Source: Microvirga splendida
GTDB taxonomy: Bacteria; Pseudomonadota; Alphaproteobacteria; Rhizobiales; Beijerinckiaceae
Direction: 5' to 3'
NCBI RefSeq assembly: GCF_016427565.1
Contig: NZ_JAELXT010000019.1
Coordinates: forward strand, 27,057 to 91,056
DNA length: 64,000 nt
The notes below the pieces were generated by a model. It made no database searches and was not told the DNA's origin. It saw only the letters and a list, made by a program, of their open reading frames with translations. The position numbers and the translations under genes are program-made. This document shows, in pieces, positions 54,303 through 61,480 of this stretch (positions are counted from its first letter, which is position 1; the number at the start of each line of letters is the position of its first letter).

Positions 54303-55001
54303 TCAAGCCGCTTTCGAAAAACTCGACACGAGGCTCTCGAACAGGCCGCGCCCGTCGGTGCCGCCCACGAGATTCTCAACCAGGTTCTCCGGATGGGGCA
54401 TCATGCCGAGCACGTTGAGCTTGGTCGAATAGATGCCTGCGATGGAATTCATCGAGCCGTTGCGGTTGGCGTCCTGGGTGACGTGGCCCTGCGCGTCCGC
54501 ATAGCGGAAGGCCACCAGGCCCTCGCCCTCGAGCCGCTTCAGGGTCTCTTCGTCCGCCGTGTAGTTGCCCTCGCCATGGGCCACGCAGACATCGATCGCC
54601 TGACCCTTGACATAGGCCTTGGTGAAGGCGGTGTCGTTGCGCTCGACCCGCAGGAACTGGCGGTGGCAGATGAACTTCAGGTTCGCGTTGCGCATCAGGA
54701 TGCCGGGAAGAAGCCCTGCTTCGCACAGGATCTGGAACCCGTTGCAGACACCGAGCACGAGGCCGCCGCGGGCAGCATGCGCCCGCACCGCATCCATCAC
54801 GGTGGCGCGTCCGGCAATCGCTCCGCAGCGCAGGTAATCGCCGTAGGAGAAGCCTCCGGGAAGCACCACGAGATCAGTGCCCTTCGGCAGGTCGGTTTCG
54901 GCGTGCCAGACCTTCTGGGCGTCGGAGCCGGCCAATGTAAGAGCCCGGACCATATCGCCTTCGCGATTGGAGCCGGGGAAGACGATGACGGCGGATTTCA
55001 T
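54303..55001 (-). CDS. purQ: Phosphoribosylformylglycinamidine synthase glutaminase subunit PurQ
   Basis: Releases ammonia from glutamine for PurL. The 232 residues have the class I amidotransferase triad: Cys in [10 protein letters not shown] near 92, and His/Glu in [10 protein letters not shown] near 206-208. The N-terminus [14 protein letters not shown] and [13 protein letters not shown] near 52 are diagnostic. ATG 55001 lies 10 bases downstream of the purS stop. The longer frame to 55151 overlaps purS and is rejected. Confidence 0.97.
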   Translation of the reverse strand: MKSAVIVFPGSNREGDMVRALTLAGSDAQKVWHAETDLPKGTDLVVLPGGFSYGDYLRCGAIAGRATVMDAVRAHAARGGLVLGVCNGFQILCEAGLLPGILMRNANLKFICHRQFLRVERNDTAFTKAYVKGQAIDVCVAHGEGNYTADEETLKRLEGEGLVAFRYADAQGHVTQDANRNGSMNSIAGIYSTKLNVLGMMPHPENLVENLVGGTDGRGLFESLVSSFSKAA

Positions 55002-55011
55002 GCTTTTCGCC

Positions 55012-55251
55012 TCACGCGATCTCGACGCGATAATTCTCGATGACGGTGTTCGCCAAGAGCTTCTCGCAGGCGGCCTTGAGCTGGGCTTCGGCCTGAACCT
55101 TGTCGGCGGTTCCGAGCTCGATGTCGAAGACTTTGCCCTGGCGCACGCCATCGATTCCCTCGACGCCGAGGGACTTGAGCGCGCCTTCGATGGCCTTGCC
55201 TTGGGGGTCGAGAACGCCGTTCTTGAGGGTCACGGTCACACGCGCTTTCAT
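55012..55251 (-). CDS. purS: Phosphoribosylformylglycinamidine synthase subunit PurS
   Basis: Small structural subunit that bridges PurL and PurQ. The 79 residues begin [29 protein letters not shown] and contain [12 protein letters not shown] near 43, both characteristic. GAGG precedes ATG 55251 closely. It is the first gene of the purS-purQ-purL-bolA-grxD run. Confidence 0.96.
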   Translation of the reverse strand: MKARVTVTLKNGVLDPQGKAIEGALKSLGVEGIDGVRQGKVFDIELGTADKVQAEAQLKAACEKLLANTVIENYRVEIA

Positions 55252-55323
55252 GGAGGCCTCGGGCTGTTTCAAGATGTGCCCCACGCCATAAAGGCAAAGG
55301 CTTCAAGAAACAACGGCCTAGGA

Positions 55324-55367
55324 GCACGATCCGGTGAAGTGGGGGCCGGTTCACCGCAAGATCGTGC
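55324..55367. repeat. Palindromic intergenic repeat, family A copy 2
   Basis: GCACGATCCGG at the left and GATCGTGC at the right with AAGTGGG and CCGGTT inside. It has the same layout as the copy at 26826-26871, with compensating base changes in both arms, so the fold appears conserved. It lies between purS and the lipoprotein gene. Confidence 0.65.
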
Positions 55368-55381
55368 GACAAGCAAAAACC

Positions 55382-55921
55382 TCAGGAGCCCAGTTCGCGG
55401 GCAGCGACCTGCTTGGCCGTTTCACGCACGGCATCCTGGACTTCGCCGATCACCAGCACGACGGACAGGCCCTCGCCCTCGCGCCGGCCGATAGCCGCGC
55501 CGTAGGCCGGGCGCTTGCTGCCGTCGGCCGGGGCGAGATCGATGGCAAAGCCCGGGTAGCGGCCGTCCGTCAGGCGCTCGACCGTGATGTGGGTCCTGAC
55601 CGGCTTGTTCCGGCCCGCCGGCGAGCGCAGGGCGCGGGCCAGGCGTTCCGGGTCCTTCAGGACGGCTTCCGTGATATCCGCGTCCTTTCCCGTCAGGCGC
55701 ACGACGCTGACGGCAAGGCCAGGGCTGCATTCAGGCGGGGCGCAGAAGGCCAGCGCGACCGGCTCCGACCGGTCCTCGGCCAGCCATTTGCGCAAGGGGA
55801 GGGCATCCCAGGACGAATCGACCGCGAGGCCTGCCACCTGCCGGGGAATGTAGCCGCAACTGGCGACCGCGAGGGCGATGGTCAGGACCGGAAAGAAGGA
55901 ACGCAACAGGCGCAGGAGCAT
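55382..55921 (-). CDS. Hypothetical lipoprotein
   Basis: A 179-residue putative lipoprotein. The signal sequence LLRSFFPVLTIALAVASCGYIP contains an acceptable lipobox with Cys near residue 22. The mature part has mixed alpha/beta composition with VALAFCAPPECSPGLAVSVVRLTG near 55 and HITVERLTDGRYPGFAIDL near 110. I do not recognise the family. The gene is upstream of and in the same direction as purS, about 130 bases away across a repeat. Confidence 0.65.
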   Translation of the reverse strand: MLLRLLRSFFPVLTIALAVASCGYIPRQVAGLAVDSSWDALPLRKWLAEDRSEPVALAFCAPPECSPGLAVSVVRLTGKDADITEAVLKDPERLARALRSPAGRNKPVRTHITVERLTDGRYPGFAIDLAPADGSKRPAYGAAIGRREGEGLSVVLVIGEVQDAVRETAKQVAARELGS

Positions 55922-55990
55922 GGCCCTATCTATGCGCGAAACAGGCCGGGAGGGGAAGCGCTTCGAGCCCCGGCGGTGCCGTTCTCAGCC

Positions 55991-56026
55991 GTCATCCCGG
56001 ACGCAGCGCAGCGGCGATCCGGGATC
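55991..56026. repeat. CATCCCGG-type 36-base repeat, copy 1
   Basis: Imperfect palindrome GTCATCCCGGACG ... GATCCGGGATC. It differs from copy 2 at only a few positions. This is the well-known rhizobial intergenic palindrome with the CAGCGCAGCGG centre. Confidence 0.7.
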
Positions 56027-56173
56027 GGGTGCAGGATAGGGCGCAGGAACCCTCTCCCCTCTGCGGGAGAGGGGAAGTCCTCATTCGAACGCGGCCCCTC
56101 TCCCGGTCCTTCGGACCACCCTCTCCCGCTGAAGGGGAGAGGGAACACCATGGCTAATGTTCTCATTTTGTTC

Positions 56174-56202
56174 TTGACAGGTGTGCCAAGCTCGGCTATA
56201 TC
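56174..56202 (+). promoter_or_regulatory. Near-consensus sigma-70 promoter without a downstream gene
   Basis: TTGACA at 56174-56179 and TATATC at 56197-56202, spacer 17 bases. Transcription would start near 56209 and run toward the 3' end of purC on the opposite strand. No protein-coding frame follows, so a small RNA is possible. Confidence 0.45.
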
Positions 56203-56477
56203 GTTGTGCATTCCCGCCCTTCGAGGGGCGCGCTCGCGAGGCGTCGCAGAGGTGGGGTGGGGAGCGGTCCCGCCGCAGGTCTCGCACACCTGTGATCGCG
56301 GGTGGCCGATCCTGGCTCTGACCAGGTCCGCTGAAACAAACCGCGCGTGACGAGCAGCTTGGCTCTTCCATTCACCATCACATAGCGAGCCGGGCTGCCC
56401 GATGCGCCACCCTCGACTGACCTTCAGGCTCGCAGCACCCGCTGCGGGCCCACAGGTGCTGGCTCTTTGACAGAGAA

Positions 56478-56513
56478 GTCATCCCGGACGAAGCGCAGCG
56501 GAGATCCGGGATC
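56478..56513. repeat. CATCCCGG-type 36-base repeat, copy 2
   Basis: GTCATCCCGGACGAAGCGC ... GATCCGGGATC, same orientation and length as copy 1 at 55991. It begins 5 bases after the boxA-like GCTCTTTGACA. Confidence 0.7.
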
Positions 56514-56534
56514 GCGCAAACCAGCCTTGGCACC

Positions 56535-56570
56535 GTCATCCCAGGGCGGCTTCAGCCGAGCCCGGGATCC
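56535..56570. repeat. CATCCCGG-type 36-base repeat, diverged copy 3
   Basis: GTCATCCCAGGGCGG ... CCCGGGATCC, same length but a different centre (CTTCAGCC). It represents a variant of the same element class. Confidence 0.55.
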
Positions 56571-56719
56571 ATAACCGCTAACGGTGCAGAAGGAAGCGCG
56601 ACGCTGATCGCCCCAACTTGGAACGTCATGGTTCTGGATCCCCCTGCGCGGGATGACACCCATGAGGTTCAGGCGCCACATTCGCAGGAACAGCAGATCG
56701 CGCGTTGGACGGGGCAAAC

Positions 56720-56747
56720 AAAAAGCCCGGCGCGACGGCCGGGCTTT
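56720..56747 (-). terminator. Hairpin terminator of purC
   Basis: A 10-bp stem AAAGCCCGGC / GCCGGGCTTT with a 6-base loop. On the minus strand it is followed by TTTTTG. It lies about 24 bases after the purC stop codon. Confidence 0.8.
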
Positions 56748-56770
56748 GCTTTACTGAGCAGACAGAAGGC

Positions 56771-57580
56771 TTATCCCTGCACGAGGCGCGGGCCGCCCGT
56801 GACCGGGTTCTCGTTCTCGGCCAGGATGCCGAGGCGGCGGGCCACTTCCGAATAGGCCTCCACCAGCCCGCCCATGTCCCGGCGGAACCGGTCCTTGTCG
56901 AGCTTGTCCTTGGACTTGATGTCCCAGAGGCGGCAGGAATCTGGGGAGATCTCGTCGGCCACGACGATGCGCATCATCTCGCCCTCCCACAGACGGCCCG
57001 TCTCCAGCTTGAAGTCGACGAGGCGGATGCCGACGCCGAGGAAGAGGCCGGACAGGAAGTCGTTGACCCGGATGGCCAGCGCCATGATGTCGTCGATCTC
57101 CTGGGGCGAGGCCCAGCCGAAGGCCGTGATGTGCTCCTCAGAGACCATGGGGTCGTTGAGAGCATCGTTCTTGTAATAGAATTCGATGATCGAGCGGGGA
57201 AGCTGCGTGCCCTCCTCGATGCCGAGCCGGGTGGCGAGTGAACCCGCCGCGACGTTGCGCACGACCACCTGCAGCGGAATGATCTCCACCTCGCGAATCA
57301 GCTGCTCGCGCATGTTGAGGCGGCGGATGAAGTGGGTCGGGATGCCGATGTCGTTCAGATGCTGGAAGAGGTATTCCGAGATCCGGTTGTTGAGCACGCC
57401 CTTGCCGTCGATCACTTCATGCTTCTTGGCATTCGCGGTGACATTGAAGGCGGTGGCGTCATCCTTGAAGTGCTGGATGAGCGTGCCGGGTTCCGGGCCC
57501 TCATAAAGGACCTTCGCCTTGCCCTCATAGATGCGACGGCGACGATTCATAGGCGTGTACCGTGGTTTGAGAAAATCCAT
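56771..57580 (-). CDS. purC: SAICAR synthetase
   Basis: Phosphoribosylaminoimidazole-succinocarboxamide synthase, step seven of purine synthesis. 269 residues. Motifs: [24 protein letters not shown] near 18-41, [16 protein letters not shown] near 98, [13 protein letters not shown] near 158, [11 protein letters not shown] near 188, and the [13 protein letters not shown] signature near 212. The start [10 protein letters not shown] at 57580 has AGGAG about 10 bases upstream; [11 protein letters not shown] at 57550 is the more common family start but lacks a ribosome binding site here. Confidence 0.96.
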   Translation of the reverse strand: MDFLKPRYTPMNRRRRIYEGKAKVLYEGPEPGTLIQHFKDDATAFNVTANAKKHEVIDGKGVLNNRISEYLFQHLNDIGIPTHFIRRLNMREQLIREVEIIPLQVVVRNVAAGSLATRLGIEEGTQLPRSIIEFYYKNDALNDPMVSEEHITAFGWASPQEIDDIMALAIRVNDFLSGLFLGVGIRLVDFKLETGRLWEGEMMRIVVADEISPDSCRLWDIKSKDKLDKDRFRRDMGGLVEAYSEVARRLGILAENENPVTGGPRLVQG

Positions 57581-57816
57581 GTGCCGTGGCTCCTGGGGGT
57601 GGTCATTTTGTAGATCCGCGGCTGGCGAAGGCGCGGCTTTCCGCCGGCGCTCCGCTCCTGGGGCAACCTATCCGATCCCTCGGGCAAGCACAACGCGGGG
57701 AGAGTGCAGCAGGGCTGCAGCCCGTTCAAAGCACCGATCTTAAGATGGGGAGCGTCTGGCGGCGGCGCGAGTGCGCCCTTATATCGCATGAAGATAAAGC
57801 CAAGGGAGGAGACCCG

Positions 57817-58140
57817 ATGACCCTGTTCAACGAGCGTGAGGATGCCTTCGAGAAGCAGTTCGCTCACGACGAGGAATTGCGCTTCAAGGCCACGGCGCGC
57901 CGGAACAAGCTGCTGGGCCTCTGGGTGGCCGAGCGCCTTGGCAAATCGGGAGAGGATGCCGAGACCTATGCCAGGAGCGTGGTTCTGGCCGATTTCGAGG
58001 AGGCGGGCGATGCGGATGTCCTGCGCAAGGTGCGCCAGGATCTGGAGGGCGCCGGCCGCCCCGTCGGCGAGGCCGAACTGAAGGACAAGGTGGCGCAGCT
58101 CAACGCCCGCGCCGTCGAGGAGATCAAGGCAGGCCGGTAG
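57817..58140 (+). CDS. DUF1476 protein, F1-ATPase zeta-subunit-like
   Basis: A 107-residue helical protein starting MTLFNEREDAFEKQFAHDEELRFKATARRNKLLGLW. This N-terminus is the hallmark of DUF1476. The family includes the zeta subunit of the Paracoccus F1-ATPase, an inhibitor whose N-terminus blocks rotary hydrolysis. Whether this copy inhibits F1 is inference. AAGGGAGGA precedes the ATG. It is divergent from purC, an arrangement common in Rhizobiales. Confidence 0.9.
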   Translation: MTLFNEREDAFEKQFAHDEELRFKATARRNKLLGLWVAERLGKSGEDAETYARSVVLADFEEAGDADVLRKVRQDLEGAGRPVGEAELKDKVAQLNARAVEEIKAGR

Positions 58141-58200
58141 GCCTCGCTCCGACCCATCTCTCACGTCACCATCCCCCAAAAATCCCGCCGAAAGGGCGCC

Positions 58201-58971
58201 ATGCTGACCAATCCCCTGTTCCCCGAGCGCCTCAAAGGCGGCACGCCCCTGTTCACCGCCTGGTGCGGCCTGCCGGATCCGTCCATCGCCGCGACCCTGG
58301 CCCGGGAGGGTTTCGATGCTGTGACCCTGGACACGCAGCATGGCTCCATCGACTTCGCCGCAACCCTCCAGGCCATTCCGCTGATCGCGGCGGCGGGAAA
58401 GCCGGCCCTGGTCCGCATCCCGGTCGGGGAGTTCGCTACGGCGTCGCGCTATCTCGACGCCGGCGCCTCGGGCATCATCGCCCCCATGATCAACACGGTC
58501 GAGGATGCCCGCCGTCTTGCCGCCTTCACGAAGTTCCCGCCGGTGGGCGAGCGGAGCTGGGGCGCCTACGGGGCGCTGGCGCTCTCGCGATTGGAGCCGG
58601 GCGATTATCTCCGGACGGCCAATAATCTGGCCGCCTCCTTCGCCATGGTGGAGACCCGGGAGGCGCTCGCCATCATCGACGACATCCTGGCCGTACCGGG
58701 GATCGACGGAGTCTTCATCGGCCCGTCCGACCTGTCGATCGCGCTGTCCGGTGGGAAGGGGGTCGACCCGACCAGCGCCGAGGTGGACAAGGCCCTGGAC
58801 CATGCCCTGGCCCGGGTGAAGGCCGCCGGCAAGATCGCCGCCATCTATGCGGTCTCGGGCCCGCGGGCGGCGGAGCTCGCCGCCAAGGGCTTCCATCTGG
58901 TCGCCATCGGCAGCGACATGTCCATGCTGCGCGCAGGGGCTCATGCGGCCCTGGCCGCCGCCAGGGCTTAA
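58201..58971 (+). CDS. HpcH/HpaI family class II aldolase
   Basis: Metal-dependent aldolase of 256 residues that splits 2-keto-4-hydroxy acids to pyruvate and an aldehyde. Visible features: FTAWCGLPDPSIAATLAREGFDAVTLDTQHG near 17-47 with the base His, ALVRIPVG near 70, GASGIIAPMINTVEDAR near 87-103 (family usually has a glutamate-containing P-M-x-x-T-x-x-D motif), FAMVETREAL near 148 with a metal-binding Glu, and GPSDLSIALSG near 175 with the second metal ligand. It follows the DUF1476 gene by 60 bases. The substrate is not determinable. Confidence 0.88.
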   Translation: MLTNPLFPERLKGGTPLFTAWCGLPDPSIAATLAREGFDAVTLDTQHGSIDFAATLQAIPLIAAAGKPALVRIPVGEFATASRYLDAGASGIIAPMINTVEDARRLAAFTKFPPVGERSWGAYGALALSRLEPGDYLRTANNLAASFAMVETREALAIIDDILAVPGIDGVFIGPSDLSIALSGGKGVDPTSAEVDKALDHALARVKAAGKIAAIYAVSGPRAAELAAKGFHLVAIGSDMSMLRAGAHAALAAARA

Positions 58972-59003
58972 GTCCCTCCAGGAGAAGGCTATGCTGCCGG
59001 CCC

Positions 59004-59648
59004 TCAGGCCGGCGCTCCCTCCCGGGCCTTGACCATTCGGTAATGGGCCCAGAGCACCTTCGCGGCGACGCCGCGCCAGGGCCGCCAGCGCTCGGCCAGG
59101 GCGTTGAGCGCCTTGGCATCCGGCCTCTGCTCCAGCCCGTAGGCCAGGCGGGCGGCCTCCTGCACGGCCAGGTCCCCGCCGGGAAAGGCATCCGGGTGGC
59201 CCAGGCAGAAGAGCAGGTAGATGTCGGCGGTCCAGGGGCCGATCCCCTTCACCCGCGTGAGAAGATTGTGCGCCTCGTCGGCGGGAAAGCCGGGGAGATC
59301 GGCGAGCGGCAGCCGCCCGTCGATGATCTCCGTCGCGACCGTGCGAAGGGTCCGGACCTTGCCGGCCGACAGGCCTGCGGCCCGAAGATCCTCGTCGGAC
59401 AGATCCAGAAATCTCTGCGGGGTCGGAGGTTCGAGGATGGCCCGAAGCCTGCCCCAGATGGCCGCGGCGCTCGCGGTGGAGACCTGCTGGCCCACCACGA
59501 TCCAGGCCAGACCCTCGAAACCGGGCGGGCGCTTGCGGAGCTGCGGCGTGACGCCATCGGCCTTAAGCCGCGCCATCACCGGGTCCGCCTTCGCCAGCGC
59601 CGTCAGGCCCCTCTTGAGAACCGCGTCCGTTTCGAGGAGGGTGGCCAT
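59004..59648 (-). CDS. DNA-3-methyladenine glycosylase II family (AlkA-like)
   Basis: Base excision repair enzyme of 214 residues in the HhH-GPD superfamily. GLAWIVVGQQVSTASAAAIW is near 45, the helix-hairpin-helix LLTRVKGIGPWTADIYLLF near 129-147, and the catalytic Asp in FPGGDLAVQEA near 156. The N-terminal beta domain of E. coli AlkA is absent, as in short alphaproteobacterial members. It is divergent from gluQ with only 32 bases between the starts. Confidence 0.92.
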   Translation of the reverse strand: MATLLETDAVLKRGLTALAKADPVMARLKADGVTPQLRKRPPGFEGLAWIVVGQQVSTASAAAIWGRLRAILEPPTPQRFLDLSDEDLRAAGLSAGKVRTLRTVATEIIDGRLPLADLPGFPADEAHNLLTRVKGIGPWTADIYLLFCLGHPDAFPGGDLAVQEAARLAYGLEQRPDAKALNALAERWRPWRGVAAKVLWAHYRMVKAREGAPA

Positions 59649-59680
59649 TCCTTCGCGCTCCTTATTCCACGCAGGCCCCC

Positions 59681-60553
59681 GTGACGAAGCCCGTCTTCCG
59701 ATTCGCCCCCAGCCCCAACGGCCGGCTGCACCTGGGCCATGCCTATTCGGCCCTGCTCAATGCCGATTTCGCGCGACGCTACAATGGGCGCCTGCTGCTG
59801 CGCATCGAGGATATTGATACCACACGCTGCCGTCCCGAGTTCGAGGCGACGATCCACGAGGATCTCGCCTGGCTCGGACTGGCCTGGGAGGAGCCGGTCC
59901 GGCGGCAGTCGGACCATTTCGACGATTATCGCGCCGCCTTCCGCACCCTGAAGGGGAGGGGAGTTGTCTATGCGTGCTTCTGCTCCCGCCGGGACATCGC
60001 GGAGGCGGTTGCCTGCCGGGAGGCGGAGACCGGCGAGCCCTGGCCGCGCGATCCGGACGGCGCCCCGCTCTATCCCGGCACCTGCCGGGGCTTGCCGGCG
60101 GGCGAGATCGAACGGCGCATCGCAGCCGGCGAGCCCCATGCCTGGCGGCTCGCCATGGGGGCTCTGCAGAAACTCCTGCCGGGGCCTCACAGTTATTGCA
60201 GGTTCGACCGCGAGGGCGCCGAGGAGAGGGTGGCGGCCGATCCCTGGCGCTGGGGCGATGCGGTCGTCGTGCGCAAGGATACGCCGACGAGCTACCATCT
60301 CTCCGTGGTGGTTGACGATGCGCTCCAGGGCGTCACCCATGTGGTTCGCGGCCAGGACCTCGAGGCCGCCACCGATCTCCATGTCCTGCTGCAGGCCCTG
60401 CTCGGGCTCCCGACGCCCCTCTACCATCACCACGGGCTCGTGCTCGATCCCGGTGGCGACAAGCTGGCGAAGAGCCGCCAGTCGCAGTCCCTGGCGGAGC
60501 TGCGGGAGGCGGGCGCCTCGCCGCAGGCCGTTCGCGAGAGGCTGGGATTCTGA
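59681..60553 (+). CDS. gluQ: Glutamyl-Q tRNA(Asp) synthetase
   Basis: Attaches glutamate to queuosine in the anticodon of tRNA-Asp. The 290 residues are a shortened GluRS without the anticodon-binding domain. The HIGH-type motif is SPNGRLHLGHAYSALLN near 10-26, IEDIDTTRCRPEF near 44, the zinc ligands lie in VYACFCSR near 97-103 and YPGTCRG near 130, and the KMSKS equivalent is KLAKSRQSQS near 264. The start is GTG. It is also written gluQRS. Confidence 0.95.
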   Translation: MTKPVFRFAPSPNGRLHLGHAYSALLNADFARRYNGRLLLRIEDIDTTRCRPEFEATIHEDLAWLGLAWEEPVRRQSDHFDDYRAAFRTLKGRGVVYACFCSRRDIAEAVACREAETGEPWPRDPDGAPLYPGTCRGLPAGEIERRIAAGEPHAWRLAMGALQKLLPGPHSYCRFDREGAEERVAADPWRWGDAVVVRKDTPTSYHLSVVVDDALQGVTHVVRGQDLEAATDLHVLLQALLGLPTPLYHHHGLVLDPGGDKLAKSRQSQSLAELREAGASPQAVRERLGF

Positions 60554-60556
60554 ACC

Positions 60557-61474
60557 TCAGCCAATCCCTAGTACATAAAGCCAGACGAGGGTGCTCCCCA
60601 GGGCCAGGAAGGTCGAGAGGGTCACGGCGCTCGACGCCAGGGCCACGCCCTCGCCATAGCGCTCCGCGAACAGATAGGCGTTGATGCCGGACGGGCAGGA
60701 GGCGAAGAGCACCGCCACGCCTGCCCAGACCGGCGGCATCTGGAAGACCTGGGTGGCGAGCAGCAGCACCACAAGCGGATGCACCACGAGCTTCAGGAAC
60801 GAGATCAGGGTCGGCAGCTTCCAGCCCATCTGCAGGCCGTAGCGGCGAAGGGCAATGCCCATGGAAATCAGCGCGCAGGGCACGGCCGCGCTCGCGAGCA
60901 GATCCATCACCTGCCAGGCCGGAGCCGGCACATAGGTGGCGATCGGCCGGCAGGCGGATCCGGCCAGGATCCCGACCACGATCGGATGGGTCAGGAGGCG
61001 GCGCAGGATGAGGAGCGGCGAGGCCTGCCGTCCCTCGGCCAGGATCGTTGCAAGCGTCATGGTGACGGGAAGATGGACGGCGATCAGGAGGAAGAGCGGC
61101 ACGGCGCCTTCGTCGCCGTAGGCCTTGAGGATCATCGGGATGCCGACAAACACTGTGTTCGCCTGGCCGGCCGAGAACCCGGCGACCACGCCCGAGACGC
61201 CCTTGATGCCGAAGAAGTGCCGGCCGAGGGCGGTGGCCAGAAGCCAGACCACGGCCACGCCGGCGAAATACGAGATCCAGTAGCCCCAAGGCTGAACGTC
61301 CGGGATCTCGGCTCTGACGAGCGTGCGAAAAATCAGGCACGGCAGGGACAGGGTGAAGACGAATTCGGACAGCCCCTCGCCGACCCGTTCGGAGACAAGT
61401 CCAACCTGGCGCGCGAGATAGCCGATGCCGATCAGGCCGAAGACCGGCAGGACGATCGCGAACAGGTCAAGCAT
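60557..61474 (-). CDS. AEC family auxin-efflux-like transporter
   Basis: A 305-residue membrane protein with ten hydrophobic helices in two inverted halves. Family patterns are PVFGLIGIGYLARQVGLV near the start, FVFTLSLPCLIFRTL near 38, FSAGQANTVFVGIPMI near 98 in the unwound-helix region, and VLFASCPSGINAYLFAERYG near 255. Bacterial members export malonate, malate or other carboxylates; the cargo here is unknown. It ends 4 bases from the convergent gluQ stop and follows the M23 peptidase gene by 7 bases. Confidence 0.9.
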   Translation of the reverse strand: MLDLFAIVLPVFGLIGIGYLARQVGLVSERVGEGLSEFVFTLSLPCLIFRTLVRAEIPDVQPWGYWISYFAGVAVVWLLATALGRHFFGIKGVSGVVAGFSAGQANTVFVGIPMILKAYGDEGAVPLFLLIAVHLPVTMTLATILAEGRQASPLLILRRLLTHPIVVGILAGSACRPIATYVPAPAWQVMDLLASAAVPCALISMGIALRRYGLQMGWKLPTLISFLKLVVHPLVVLLLATQVFQMPPVWAGVAVLFASCPSGINAYLFAERYGEGVALASSAVTLSTFLALGSTLVWLYVLGIG

Positions 61475-61480
61475 TCAGGG

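Larger units (their letters stand above)
55922..56719. other. Repeat-rich intergenic region with an orphan promoter
   Basis: About 800 bases with no supported protein gene. It holds three 36-base copies of a CATCCCGG...CCGGGAT repeat (listed separately), a pair of CCCTCTCCC/GGGAGAGGG palindromes at 56050-56143, and a promoter at 56174 that points at no gene. The stretch 56209-56475 has several potential RNA hairpins: CCTGG/CCAGG near 56330, and CAGCACC/GGTGCTG near 56433-56461. It ends with GCTCTTTGACA, which resembles the boxA of the rrn leader. Frames here are short and lack ribosome binding sites. Confidence 0.5.

Noticed and set aside
56196..56381. A 61-codon minus-strand frame in the purS-purC gap
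   Set aside because: No ribosome binding site, odd composition, and it overlaps the candidate promoter. Not supported as a gene.
56209..56475. 6S RNA, tmRNA, SRP RNA or RNase P RNA
   Set aside because: I could not see the closing stem of 6S RNA, the tag or tRNA-like part of tmRNA, the GGAAGG core of SRP RNA, or the conserved RNase P motifs. It is left as an unassigned candidate.
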